Shown here one piece after another: positions 7,130 through 14,287 of a stretch of 17,502 bases of DNA. Source of the DNA: Sutterella parvirubra YIT 11816. GTDB taxonomy: Bacteria; Pseudomonadota; Gammaproteobacteria; Burkholderiales; Burkholderiaceae_F. Location of the stretch: positions 3,480 through 20,981 of the forward strand of contig NZ_JH604937.1 of the NCBI RefSeq assembly GCF_000250875.1, read 5' to 3'. Both the position numbers and the translations under genes were made by a program. How positions within the stretch are numbered: position 1 is the first letter of the stretch; every line of letters begins with the position of its first letter. The notes under the pieces are model-generated. The model searched no databases, had not been told where the DNA came from, and saw only the letters and a program-made list of their open reading frames with translations.

Positions 7130-8398
7130 TTAGAACTGGTACTGCATCTGAACGCCGAGGAGGTAGGCGTCGAGGCGGCGGAAGCGGCCGACCTTTTTAC
7201 CGTCTTCCCAAAGGTTGCGTTCGCCGACGCCGTGCAGGTGGGCGAACGACACGTCCGTCGAGAACTGTTCGGACCACTTGAAGGACGAACCGACGGCGAA
7301 CCACCAGCGGTTGGCGTCAGGAATAATGGACGTACGGGTCTTCGGATCCTTGATCGGCGAGGTTTCGTAGCCGATGCCGCCGCGGAGCGTCCAGAAGTTC
7401 GTGAGGCGCAGGTCACCGCCCACGGAGAAGAGGTAGGTGTCCTTCCAGTTGTTTTTAATGGTGGAACTGACGTTTTGGCTAATCCCAATAGGCAGGTCGA
7501 CCGTGCCTTCAATGTCAAGTTGATCAAAGCTAGACCAGTTGGCCCAACGGAAGGTCGCGTAGAGGCTCAGCAGGTCATTGACGTCCCAAGCGGCCGTCGC
7601 CATCGCCCAGGCCGGAGCTTCCACAGTGGCGAAGCCGTCATGGGTGCCATTGAACATGTCGGCATTCACGCCATTACCGAGATCATGCGACGTAATGCCT
7701 TCGAGCGTCAGGGTGCCTTCCGCGTCATGCACGACGTTCGAGCGGTAGGAAAGGCCGAAGCGGAGGTTTTCAAGCGGAGACCACATCAGGCCGACGTTCC
7801 AACCCCAGGCGGTGCTGTCCGCGTCGATTTCGGACATGGCGGAAAGACCGATGATGGTGCTCTGCTTCTTGAGGTCGGCCTGCGCGTACTGCAGCGACAC
7901 GCCCGCGCCGATCGAGAACTTTTCGTTCACCTTCCAGGCGATGTTCGGGTTGAAGTCGACCGTGATGATGTTGGCCGACACGCCCGTGGTGTTGTGGGCC
8001 CAGTGGTCGCCGTATTCCGTGCCCATGCCGAACGGAACCGTGATGCCGAGGCCGAACCAGGTGGAGTCGTTGATCTGGTGCGTGAAGAAGCCGTGCGGAA
8101 TGAACTGTTCGGCACCGCGGCCGTTCTGGTCGTGGCTTTCGTCGTGGTCGTCCGAGAATTCGAGGTTCAGACCCACGCCGACGCCGCCCGCCTGCACCTT
8201 CGTGCCCTTGTGGAGCGTCATCGTGGCCGGGTTGTAGTAGACGCCCGAAATGTCGGTGCCGTCGACGCCGACGCCGGCGTAGGCGCGCCCGAGCGCGAGC
8301 GCGGACTGTTCGGTGAGCTGGAAGCCCGCGGCGTGGGCGGTGCCGGCGACGGCGGAGAGCGCGGCCGCGATGGCGGCGGCAAGTTTGATGTTCTTCAC
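7130..8398 (-). CDS. FadL/OmpP1/TodX-family outer-membrane hydrophobic-compound transporter, copy 2
   Basis: This is a paralogue of the preceding gene with the same architecture. It has signal peptide KNIKLAAAIAAALSAVAGTA ending in HA, mature start AGFQLTEQSALALGRAYAG, YYNPATM, NIAWKVNEKFSIGAGVSLQ, and a C-terminal QYQF. I place the start at GTG 8398 (422 residues). It aligns exactly with copy 1 and has GGAG 10 bases upstream. A longer in-frame GTG at 8431 would add 11 residues before the signal peptide and is less likely. The two proteins are nearly identical at the signal peptide and first beta-hatch segment, diverge clearly in the middle (loop and barrel exterior), and converge again at the end (RFRRLDAYL). 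Bases 8219-8380 are identical to 6608-6769 of copy 1. A hairpin with T5 lies in its leader at 8468-8492. The substrate is unknown; the middle divergence suggests different ligands or different phage/antibody exposure. Confidence 0.93.
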   Translation of the reverse strand: MKNIKLAAAIAAALSAVAGTAHAAGFQLTEQSALALGRAYAGVGVDGTDISGVYYNPATMTLHKGTKVQAGGVGVGLNLEFSDDHDESHDQNGRGAEQFIPHGFFTHQINDSTWFGLGITVPFGMGTEYGDHWAHNTTGVSANIITVDFNPNIAWKVNEKFSIGAGVSLQYAQADLKKQSTIIGLSAMSEIDADSTAWGWNVGLMWSPLENLRFGLSYRSNVVHDAEGTLTLEGITSHDLGNGVNADMFNGTHDGFATVEAPAWAMATAAWDVNDLLSLYATFRWANWSSFDQLDIEGTVDLPIGISQNVSSTIKNNWKDTYLFSVGGDLRLTNFWTLRGGIGYETSPIKDPKTRTSIIPDANRWWFAVGSSFKWSEQFSTDVSFAHLHGVGERNLWEDGKKVGRFRRLDAYLLGVQMQYQF

Positions 8399-8467
8399 GG
8401 TGAAAGGTCTCCGGTATTGGGAAAGAGTCACTGGGGGCCTGAAAAACGTGGGAGGTCAGCCCGCAGG

Positions 8468-8492
8468 AAAAAGTCGGAGCGGATTTTCCGAC
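8468..8492 (-). terminator. Terminator-like hairpin in the leader of fadL-type copy 2
   Basis: On the minus strand GTCGGA (8492-8487) pairs with TCCGAC (8478-8473) around an 8-base loop and is followed by T5 (8472-8468). It sits 70 bases upstream of the GTG at 8398. It could be a leader attenuator if transcription starts farther upstream, or the end of an unseen transcript. The stem is only 6 bp. Confidence 0.4.
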
Positions 8493-8766
8493 GCCGGAAG
8501 GCCGTCAAACGTGGGTGAAATTCGGGGTAAACCCTAGTAAAAATTCCCCATACCAAACTCGGATGAGATGGCGGCGGATCCTTGATTTGCGCAGATTCCC
8601 CGAAAAACGGGGGAGAAGATGTGGAAGGTCACGCCGAACGGATGAACCGGGGGTATGCGGGATGAGGCCGGTTGGGTAGTCCGAAAAAATTCGGAAGAGG
8701 GGCTTTTAGAGGGTTTTGAGGGCTTTGCGACGCTCCCGGACCCCCTCCGGAGCGTTGAGCCGGTAC
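8493..8766. other. Intergenic stretch with no gene recognised
   Basis: This is the rest of the 428-bp gap between fadL-type copy 2 and the yqhA-like gene. Reading both strands I find no ORF with real-protein composition. TCCCCG (8597-8602) and CGGGGGA (8608-8614) can form a small hairpin around A5. The promoter of fadL-type copy 2 should lie here, but no hexamer pair convinced me. Confidence 0.5.
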
Positions 8767-8801
8767 AAAAACGCCCCGAAGGCGGCGTGCCTGCGGGGCG
8801 T
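8767..8801 (-). terminator. Intrinsic terminator of the yqhA-like gene
   Basis: ACGCCCCG (8771-8778) pairs with CGGGGCGT (8794-8801), with further GC-rich pairing possible inside. On the minus strand the stem runs into T5 (8771-8767). It lies just past the stop codon at 8827. Confidence 0.85.
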
Positions 8802-8826
8802 CTTGGAAGCGTGCGTCGGGCCTCGC

Positions 8827-9321
8827 TCAGTGCGCGTCGCGGTGCATGCGGTCGATCCAGGCCATGACGAGCGCGGAGAAGACGAAGGTCAGATGGATGA
8901 GGACGTACCACATCAGCTTGTCGTTCGGCGTCGCCTTCACGTCCATAAAGACGCGAAGAAGGTGAATCGACGAGATCGCGACGATGGAGGCGGCGACCTT
9001 GTTCTTCAGGGAGCCGGCGTCCATCTTCCCCAACCAGTCGAGCTTCTCGGTGTCGTGGGAGAGCGAGAGGGCGGAGACGAAGTTCTCATAGCCCGAGAGC
9101 ATCACCATGACGATGAGGCCCCCGACGAGGCCCATGTCGATCATGGAGAGAAGCCCCAGGATGAGGTCGGATTCGGAGAGGTCCAAGACGTGCGGGAGCA
9201 CGTGGAAGACTTCCTGGAAGAATTTGATCGCGAGGGCGAGAAGGGCGAGCGAGAGCCCGATGTAGATCGGCGCCAAGAGCCAGCGCGAAGCGTAGAGCGT
9301 TCGTTCGACGAGCTGTTCCAT
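8827..9321 (-). CDS. yqhA: YqhA/UPF0114-family inner-membrane protein
   Basis: The start at ATG 9319-9321 gives 164 residues, the same length as E. coli YqhA. The N-terminus [20 protein letters not shown] followed by [17 protein letters not shown] is characteristic of the TIGR00645/UPF0114 family. Four hydrophobic stretches are seen near residues 14-34, 58-78, 108-125 and 138-157. The motif [12 protein letters not shown] sits between the second and third, and [20 protein letters not shown] leads into the third. The biochemical function of this family is not known. An upstream in-frame extension to 9534 has unlike composition and no family support. The gene is monocistronic, divergent from ispDF, with a terminator at 8767. 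The Shine-Dalgarno is weak. Confidence 0.9.
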   Translation of the reverse strand: MEQLVERTLYASRWLLAPIYIGLSLALLALAIKFFQEVFHVLPHVLDLSESDLILGLLSMIDMGLVGGLIVMVMLSGYENFVSALSLSHDTEKLDWLGKMDAGSLKNKVAASIVAISSIHLLRVFMDVKATPNDKLMWYVLIHLTFVFSALVMAWIDRMHRDAH

Positions 9322-9572
9322 GTTTTTTGGGTTGGTCCGTGGTGTTGGAGGTTGAAAAAGGTCCGCCATTCTACGGGAAGACGCCGTACTGACCCGGGTA
9401 CCGGGGCGATTTCTTAGCCGATGGATGCGAACGGATACAGAAGTGCCGCCGCGGCCGCTAAACTCCCACTCTGAACGGGGACCGCGCCGCACGACGGAGC
9501 GCCATGTCGGTACCGGTCCCGCATCCGATGTCACTTCTTCAAAACCTCACACACCAAATGGAGACGCCCGCC

Positions 9573-10754
9573 ATGACTTCCGTACGCATGACCGCGCTCG
9601 TCTGCGCGGCCGGGGTCGGGGCCCGCATGGGGCTCGACCGGCCGAAGCAGTATCTGAGGCTCGGGAGCCGGACGATGCTGGAGCACACCGTGCACGCGAT
9701 CGCTTCGGTCGAGCGCGTCGACGACGTCGTGGTCGTCGTGAGCGCGGAGGACGCCTACGTTGACGAAGCTGCGGCGCACTTCCCCGCGAAGGCCCGCGTC
9801 CTCAAGGTGGGGGGCGCCACCCGCGCCGAGACCGTCCAAAACGGGATCGCCGCGGCGGGCTGGCCTGCGGACGCCTGGGTGCTCGTTCATGACGCGGCGA
9901 GGCCGTGCCTGCGGGCCGCGGAGGTCGACCACCTGATCGACGAGGTGCTGGGCGACGACGCCGTCGCGGGCGGGATCCTGGCGCTTCCGATGACGGATAC
10001 GGTGAAGCGCACGGACGAGCGCCGCCGGATCCTCGAGACGGTGCCGCGTAAGGACCTCTGGCGCGCGGCGACGCCGCAGCTCTTCCGCGCGGGCGTCTTG
10101 TCCGAAGCCCTCTCCGCCGCGCAGGCGGCGGGCGCCGAGCTGACGGACGAAGCGAGCGCCGTTGAGCACCTAGGGCTCGCGGTCAAGGTGGTGTCGGGTC
10201 GCCCCACCAATCTGAAGGTGACCCATCCGGGCGATGAGCGCATCGCCGGTCTGATTTTGGGAGATGCCGCCGTGATGCCGATCCGCGTGGGCCAGGGCTA
10301 CGATTCGCACCGCTTGGTGGAGGGCCGCCCCCTCATTCTGGGCGGGATCGAGATTCCGTTTGAAAAGGGGCTGGACGGGCACTCCGACGCCGACGTGCTC
10401 CTGCACGCCGTCACCGACGCCGTGCTGGGCGCGGCGGCCCTGGGCGACATCGGGCGTCACTTTCCGCCTTCGGACCCGAAGTGGAAGGGTGCGGACAGCG
10501 GGAAGCTCCTCGAAGCCGTCGTGCGGCTCGCCAAAGAGAAGGGCTGGTCGGTCGTCAACGCCGACGCGACGCTCGTCTGCGAGCGCCCGAAGATCGCCCC
10601 GCACGCCGAGAAGATGCGCGGGAACGTCGCGCGGCTTTTGGGCGTCTCGCCTGAGGTCGTGAACCTCAAAGCCAAGACGAACGAGAAGATGGACGACGTC
10701 GGCCGCGAAGCCGGGATGATGGCCCACGCGGTGGTGCTGATGTGCCGCATGTGA
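9573..10754 (+). CDS. ispDF: Bifunctional IspD/IspF (MEP cytidylyltransferase / MECDP synthase)
   Basis: This protein catalyses two non-consecutive steps of the MEP pathway to isoprenoid precursors. IspD adds CMP to methylerythritol phosphate; IspF forms the cyclodiphosphate. The start ATG 9573 is set by GGAG 9 bases upstream and gives 393 residues. Residues 1 to about 228 are IspD: ALVCAAGVGARMGLDRPKQY (nucleotide-binding loop with K25), LVHDAARPCL, WRAATPQLF and LTDEASAVE. Residues 235-393 are IspF: RVGQGYDSHRL (D-x-H metal site), GLDGHSDADVLLHA, DIGRHFPPSDP, ADATLVCERPKI and KAKTNEKMDDVGREAG. There is no stop between the halves and almost no linker. Fused IspDF is known in alpha- and epsilonproteobacteria, whereas betaproteobacteria usually carry two genes, as I recall. 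An in-frame ATG at 10275 coincides with the normal IspF N-terminus, so a separate IspF could also be made. Confidence 0.95.
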   Translation: MTSVRMTALVCAAGVGARMGLDRPKQYLRLGSRTMLEHTVHAIASVERVDDVVVVVSAEDAYVDEAAAHFPAKARVLKVGGATRAETVQNGIAAAGWPADAWVLVHDAARPCLRAAEVDHLIDEVLGDDAVAGGILALPMTDTVKRTDERRRILETVPRKDLWRAATPQLFRAGVLSEALSAAQAAGAELTDEASAVEHLGLAVKVVSGRPTNLKVTHPGDERIAGLILGDAAVMPIRVGQGYDSHRLVEGRPLILGGIEIPFEKGLDGHSDADVLLHAVTDAVLGAAALGDIGRHFPPSDPKWKGADSGKLLEAVVRLAKEKGWSVVNADATLVCERPKIAPHAEKMRGNVARLLGVSPEVVNLKAKTNEKMDDVGREAGMMAHAVVLMCRM

Positions 10755-10797
10755 CGCTTGTGACCGGAGCGGCGTCGATCTGAACGCCTCATCGGAA

Positions 10798-10830
10798 AAC
10801 GCGGGAAGCGCGGCGGCGCTCTCCCGCGTT
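10798..10830 (+). terminator. Probable terminator of ispDF
   Basis: AACGCGGGA (10798-10806) pairs with TCCCGCGTT (10822-10830), and AGCGC (10807-10811) pairs with GCGCT (10816-10820) inside around a GGCG loop, with one bulged C. Only a short pyrimidine tail follows (CTTCT), so termination strength is uncertain. It is 44 bases past the ispDF stop codon. Confidence 0.7.
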
Positions 10831-10848
10831 CTTCTACGAATCGGTCAC

Positions 10849-10870
10849 CGATATGGGCCGGATCATATCG
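10849..10870. promoter_or_regulatory. 22-bp dyad, candidate operator upstream of dmsAB
   Basis: CGATATG (10849-10855) and CATATCG (10864-10870) form a perfect 7-bp inverted repeat separated by 8 bases. The centre-to-centre distance of about 15 bp would suit a dimeric regulator. It lies about 150 bases ahead of the dmsA start and after the ispDF terminator. I cannot assign a regulator, and no FNR-type TTGAT-N4-ATCAA site was found. Confidence 0.45.
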
Positions 10871-10877
10871 TCGAAAA

Positions 10878-10892
10878 CCCTGAAACTCAGGG
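10878..10892. other. Small hairpin CCCTGA-AAC-TCAGGG
   Basis: CCCTGA (10878-10883) pairs with TCAGGG (10887-10892) around a three-base loop. It is the second of three dyads packed into 10849-10925. It lacks a T-run, so it is not an intrinsic terminator. Function unknown. Confidence 0.35.
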
Positions 10893-10907
10893 AAAGTCGG
10901 TGTGAAA

Positions 10908-11018
10908 ACCCCAAGTGCTTGGGGTGTTGAACTTAGGGGTGGGGAGGATAATTCTTTGGGAGGATGTCTTTGTCCGAGATCTCCTTCTTTTAAATTACGC
11001 CGTTTAGGAGACCCCAAG
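10908..11018 (+). promoter_or_regulatory. dmsA leader with competing complementary segments over the start codon
   Basis: ACCCCAAG (10908-10915) and CTTGGGGT (10918-10925) make an 18-bp dyad with a TG centre. A second exact copy of ACCCCAAG lies at 11011-11018, between the Shine-Dalgarno AGGAG (11006-11010) and the GTG start, and includes the first base of the start codon. The CTTGGGGT segment can therefore pair either with its immediate neighbour or with the start region; two G-U pairs could extend the latter across the GTG. This has the form of a translational switch if the transcript begins upstream of 10908. If transcription starts later, the dyad is more likely a DNA operator: TTGAAC (10927-10932) and GATAAT (10947-10952) are possible promoter hexamers but are spaced only 14 bases. 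Confidence 0.4.
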
Positions 11019-13417
11019 TGAACGGTAACTTTCTCTCGGCTCCGACCACGCGTCGGGGCTTTTTGTGCATGTCCGCGATGGCCGCGGCCGCGGGCTTCCT
11101 GCCCACGCCCTTGATGGCCGCCATCGAAAAGGCCGCGGACGACATGGTCTTTTCCTGGACCGCATGCGTGATCAACTGCGGGCACCGCTGTCCGCTTCGC
11201 GCCTACACCAAGAACGGGCGCGTCATCCGCATCGAAACCGACAACACGATCAAGGACGGCTGCTCGCCGCGGCAGCTGCGCGCGTGCTTGAAGGGCCGCT
11301 CCATGCGTCAGCGCCTCTATTCGGGCGACCGCCTCAAGTACCCGATGAAGCGCGTGGGCGAACGCGGCGAAGGGAAGTTCGAGCGCATCAGCTGGGACGA
11401 AGCGTTGAAGACCGTCGCCCAAAAGCTCAAGTACACGGTCGAAACCTACGGGAACGAAGCCCTCTACTGGCAGTACTGCTCGGGGCAGCAGTCCATGGTG
11501 AACGGTCGCGTCGCCTGGTGGCGCCTCATGAACCTCATGGGCGGCTACCTCAAGTACTACGGGTCCTATTCGACCGCCCAGATTTCCGCCGCCTTCCCGA
11601 TGACCTACGGCGGAAGCCCCGCGTCCGACACGAGCGAGATCGGGAACGCCAAGCTCTACGTCGCGTTCGGCAACAACCCCTCCGTCACCCGCGGCTCGGG
11701 CGGCGGGAAGTCCTATCAGCTCCGCTGCGCCTTGGACAAAGGTGAACCGAAGACCATCGTCATCGACCCGATCCACACCGACACGGTGGTGGGCAAGGTC
11801 GATCAGTGGATCCCGATCCGTCCCGGCACCGACGCGGCGTTGGTCGAAGGCATTGCGTACGAATTGATCCGCAACGGCTGGACCGACGAAGCGTTCCTCG
11901 AGAAGTACTGCGTCGGCTACGACGAAAAGACGCTCCCCAAATCCGCGCCCCCGAAGAGCGACTACAAGTCGTACATCCTGGGGGACGCCGACGGCGAACC
12001 GAAGACCCCCGAGCGCGCGTCCCGCATCACCGGGATTCCGGTCGAGACGATCGTGGAACTTGCGCGCGAGATCGGGACGACGAAGCCCGTCTTCTTCGCG
12101 CAGGGCTGGGGCCCGCAGCGCCAGGCGAACGGCGAGCAGACCTCGCGCGCGATCGCGATGCTCCCGATCCTGACCGGGAACGTCGGCCTTCCGGGTACGT
12201 CCACCGGTCAGCATGAAGGGAACACGTCCTTCCCGGTGCAGTACCTGCCTTCGGGCAAGAACCCCGTGAAGGCGACGATCCCCTGCTTCCTCTGGACCGA
12301 CGCGATCACGCGCGGCGCCGAGATGGACGCCATTCACGACGGCCTCAAAGGCGTCGAAAAGCTCACGACCCCGATCAAGATGATCGTGAATTCGGGCGGG
12401 AACACGATGATCAACCAGCACGCCGACTCGAACGCGACGGACAAGATCCTGCGCGACACGTCGAAGTGCGAGTTCATCGTGGTCTGCGACAACATGATGA
12501 CCCCGTCGGCCCGCTACGCCGACATTCTCCTTCCCGACACGCTCGGGCCCGAAACGGACGACCTCGCGAGCGCGGGCGGTTCGAACGGCGACGTCGCGTC
12601 GTTGCTGCCCATGAAGAAGGCGGTCGAACCCGCCTGGGAGCAGCGTCCGACCTGGGACATCTGCCGCGGGATCGCCAAGGAGTTGGGCCTCGAAGAAGCC
12701 TTCACCGAAGGCCGCGACCAGCTGGGCTGGATCGAGTGGTGCTACGAGGAGACGCGGAAGAAGTATCCGACGCTCCCCGACTTCAAGACCTTCTGGGCGC
12801 AGGGTCCCCAACAGGTCTACGGGGTTCGCAAGAACATGGTGGCGCTATCTGAATTCCGCGAAGACCCCGTGAAGAACCCCTTGAAGACCCCCTCCGGCAA
12901 GATCGAGATCTATTCGGAGCGCCTCGCCGACATCGCGAAGACCTGGGTGCTCCCGAAGGGGGACGTCATCTCGGCCCTTCCGAAGTTCGTGCCGACCTGG
13001 GAAATGCCGGGGGACGACCTGCAGCGGAAGTACCCCTTGCAGTGCTACGGCTACCACGGTCACGGGCGCATCCACTCGACCTTCCACAACCTCCCGTGGC
13101 TGCGAGAGCATTTCCCCGACCACGTGCTCATCAACCCGATCGACGCCAAGTCCCGCGGCATCGCCAACGACGACGTCGTGCAGGTCTTCAACGACCGCGG
13201 CCGCGTGCAGCTGATCGCGAAGGTGACGCCGCGCATCATGCCGGGCGTGTGTTCCATCCCGCAGGGGGCGTGGTACACGCCGGTCGAAAAGGACGGGAAG
13301 AGCGTCGACGTGGGCGGCAACATCAACACGCTCACGTCGCTGCGCCCGAGCCCGCTCGCCAAGGGGAACGCCCAGCACACGATTTTGGTCGACGTCGCCA
13401 AGGCGCCCCGCGCCTGA
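11018..13417 (+). CDS. dmsA: DMSO-reductase-family molybdopterin catalytic subunit (DmsA/YnfE type), Tat-exported
   Basis: The 799-residue protein is the catalytic subunit of an anaerobic terminal reductase that would reduce DMSO or related S-/N-oxides, probably at the periplasmic face. It begins with a twin-arginine signal, TTRRGFL (10-16), followed by a hydrophobic stretch. The 4Fe-4S ligands are C50, C54, C58 and C90 in the pattern CVINCGHRCPLR...QLRACLKGRS. The expected Mo-ligand serine is S185 in GSYSTAQI, equivalent to the E. coli DmsA serine. GWGPQRQANGE, LTGNVGLPGT, SARYADILLPD, FREDPVKNPLKTPSGKIEIY and RPSPLAKGN follow in E. coli DmsA order. The start GTG 11018 has AGGAG 7 bases upstream. 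dmsB follows after 19 bp. No dmsC anchor or dmsD chaperone gene is present in the window. The true substrate cannot be told from sequence. Confidence 0.94.
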   Translation: MNGNFLSAPTTRRGFLCMSAMAAAAGFLPTPLMAAIEKAADDMVFSWTACVINCGHRCPLRAYTKNGRVIRIETDNTIKDGCSPRQLRACLKGRSMRQRLYSGDRLKYPMKRVGERGEGKFERISWDEALKTVAQKLKYTVETYGNEALYWQYCSGQQSMVNGRVAWWRLMNLMGGYLKYYGSYSTAQISAAFPMTYGGSPASDTSEIGNAKLYVAFGNNPSVTRGSGGGKSYQLRCALDKGEPKTIVIDPIHTDTVVGKVDQWIPIRPGTDAALVEGIAYELIRNGWTDEAFLEKYCVGYDEKTLPKSAPPKSDYKSYILGDADGEPKTPERASRITGIPVETIVELAREIGTTKPVFFAQGWGPQRQANGEQTSRAIAMLPILTGNVGLPGTSTGQHEGNTSFPVQYLPSGKNPVKATIPCFLWTDAITRGAEMDAIHDGLKGVEKLTTPIKMIVNSGGNTMINQHADSNATDKILRDTSKCEFIVVCDNMMTPSARYADILLPDTLGPETDDLASAGGSNGDVASLLPMKKAVEPAWEQRPTWDICRGIAKELGLEEAFTEGRDQLGWIEWCYEETRKKYPTLPDFKTFWAQGPQQVYGVRKNMVALSEFREDPVKNPLKTPSGKIEIYSERLADIAKTWVLPKGDVISALPKFVPTWEMPGDDLQRKYPLQCYGYHGHGRIHSTFHNLPWLREHFPDHVLINPIDAKSRGIANDDVVQVFNDRGRVQLIAKVTPRIMPGVCSIPQGAWYTPVEKDGKSVDVGGNINTLTSLRPSPLAKGNAQHTILVDVAKAPRA

Positions 13418-13436
13418 TTTCGAGGAGGAATGAACC

Positions 13437-14051
13437 ATGAAGCAACTCGGCTTTTTCATCGACGCCTCGAAGTGCACGGGGTGCAAGACCTGCACGGTCG
13501 CCTGCAAGGACGCGCATGATTCGCCCGTCGGCATCAACTTCCGCCACGTGCTGGAGTACGCGGGCGGCGGCTGGCGTCAGGACCGCTCGACGGGCGCCTG
13601 GCACCAGGACGTCTTCGCCTACTACCTCTCGATCGGGTGCAACCACTGCGCGGACCCTGCCTGCGTGAAGGTCTGCCCCACGAAGGCCCACTACAAGAGG
13701 AAGGAAGACGGCCTCGTCGTCATCGATGCGGCGAAGTGCATCGGTTGCGGGATGTGCGCGAAGGCGTGCCCGTACGGCGCGCCGCAGCTGAATCCGGACC
13801 TCCGGAAGATGACGAAGTGCGACGGGTGTCTGGACCGCCTGGAGCGCGGCCTCGGTCCCATCTGCGTCGAAAGCTGCACGCAGCGCGCGATCGAGTTCGG
13901 CGACATCGAGGAACTCCGGAAGCGCCACGGCGACCTCGCCGCGATCGCGCCTCTGCCCGCCGCTGAAGTGACGAAGCCCTCACTCGTCATCAAGGCACCG
14001 AAGCGCGCGAAGCCCGTGGGGGACACCTCCGGGACCACGTACGTGCACTGA
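13437..14051 (+). CDS. dmsB: DmsB-type electron-transfer subunit with four 4Fe-4S clusters
   Basis: This 204-residue ferredoxin-like subunit would pass electrons from a membrane quinol oxidase to DmsA. It carries sixteen cysteines in four groups: CTGCKTCTVAC (15-25), CNHCADPACVKVC, CIGCGMCAKAC, and CDGCLDRL with CVESC. Phrases such as LGFFIDASKCTGCKTC, VFAYYLSIGCNHC, KMTKCDGC and ELRKRHGDLAAIAPLP match E. coli DmsB closely. It has no signal peptide, consistent with export as a complex on the DmsA Tat signal. The strong Shine-Dalgarno AGGAGGA (13423-13429) and the 19-bp gap to dmsA show it is the second gene of an operon. The expected next gene, dmsC (membrane anchor), is missing: 14052-14287 contains two hairpins and no ORF. 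Confidence 0.95.
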   Translation: MKQLGFFIDASKCTGCKTCTVACKDAHDSPVGINFRHVLEYAGGGWRQDRSTGAWHQDVFAYYLSIGCNHCADPACVKVCPTKAHYKRKEDGLVVIDAAKCIGCGMCAKACPYGAPQLNPDLRKMTKCDGCLDRLERGLGPICVESCTQRAIEFGDIEELRKRHGDLAAIAPLPAAEVTKPSLVIKAPKRAKPVGDTSGTTYVH

Positions 14052-14088
14052 TCCGGGGCGTGATCCCGGTCCGCTGATTCGATCAGCC

Positions 14089-14132
14089 TGCGGAAACCCC
14101 CGGGCGACGCGAGCCGCCCGGGGGTTTCCGCA
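14089..14132 (+). terminator. 18-bp perfect hairpin ending the dmsAB unit, without a T-run
   Basis: TGCGGAAACCCCCGGGCG (14089-14106) pairs perfectly with its reverse complement at 14115-14132 around an 8-base loop. It is 37 bases past the dmsB stop codon. AGGGG rather than T follows on the plus strand. It may act as a strong 3' stability or pause structure rather than a classic intrinsic terminator. Confidence 0.6.
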
Positions 14133-14194
14133 AGGGGAACCGTTCCCCCGTGGGGGCGGATCTTCCCGCACCGAGTCCATGATCGGCATGATCG

Positions 14195-14228
14195 AAAAAG
14201 CTTCGCCCCGGCGGTTTCCGCCGGGGCG
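14195..14228 (-). terminator. Intrinsic terminator of the sensor kinase gene
   Basis: CGCCCCGGCGG (14204-14214) pairs perfectly with CCGCCGGGGCG (14218-14228) around a three-base loop. On the minus strand the stem is followed after four bases by T5 (14199-14195). It lies 60 bases beyond the stop codon at 14288. Confidence 0.85.
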
Positions 14229-14287
14229 ACGTGCGATTGGGGTTCAAGCGGCCGGAAGGCCTGAGCGGGCCGGGGAGGCCGGTTGGC

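Noticed and set aside
6983..8518. 511-residue plus-strand frame opposite fadL copy 2
   Set aside because: It repeats the same antisense text seen opposite copy 1, which follows from the paralogy of the real genes.
10755..11017. FNR-type site upstream of dmsA
   Set aside because: No TTGAT-N4-ATCAA sequence or close variant was found on reading the region.
10457..12811. 784-residue minus-strand frame across ispDF and dmsA
   Set aside because: It spans two recognised genes and an intergenic region and has typical shadow composition.
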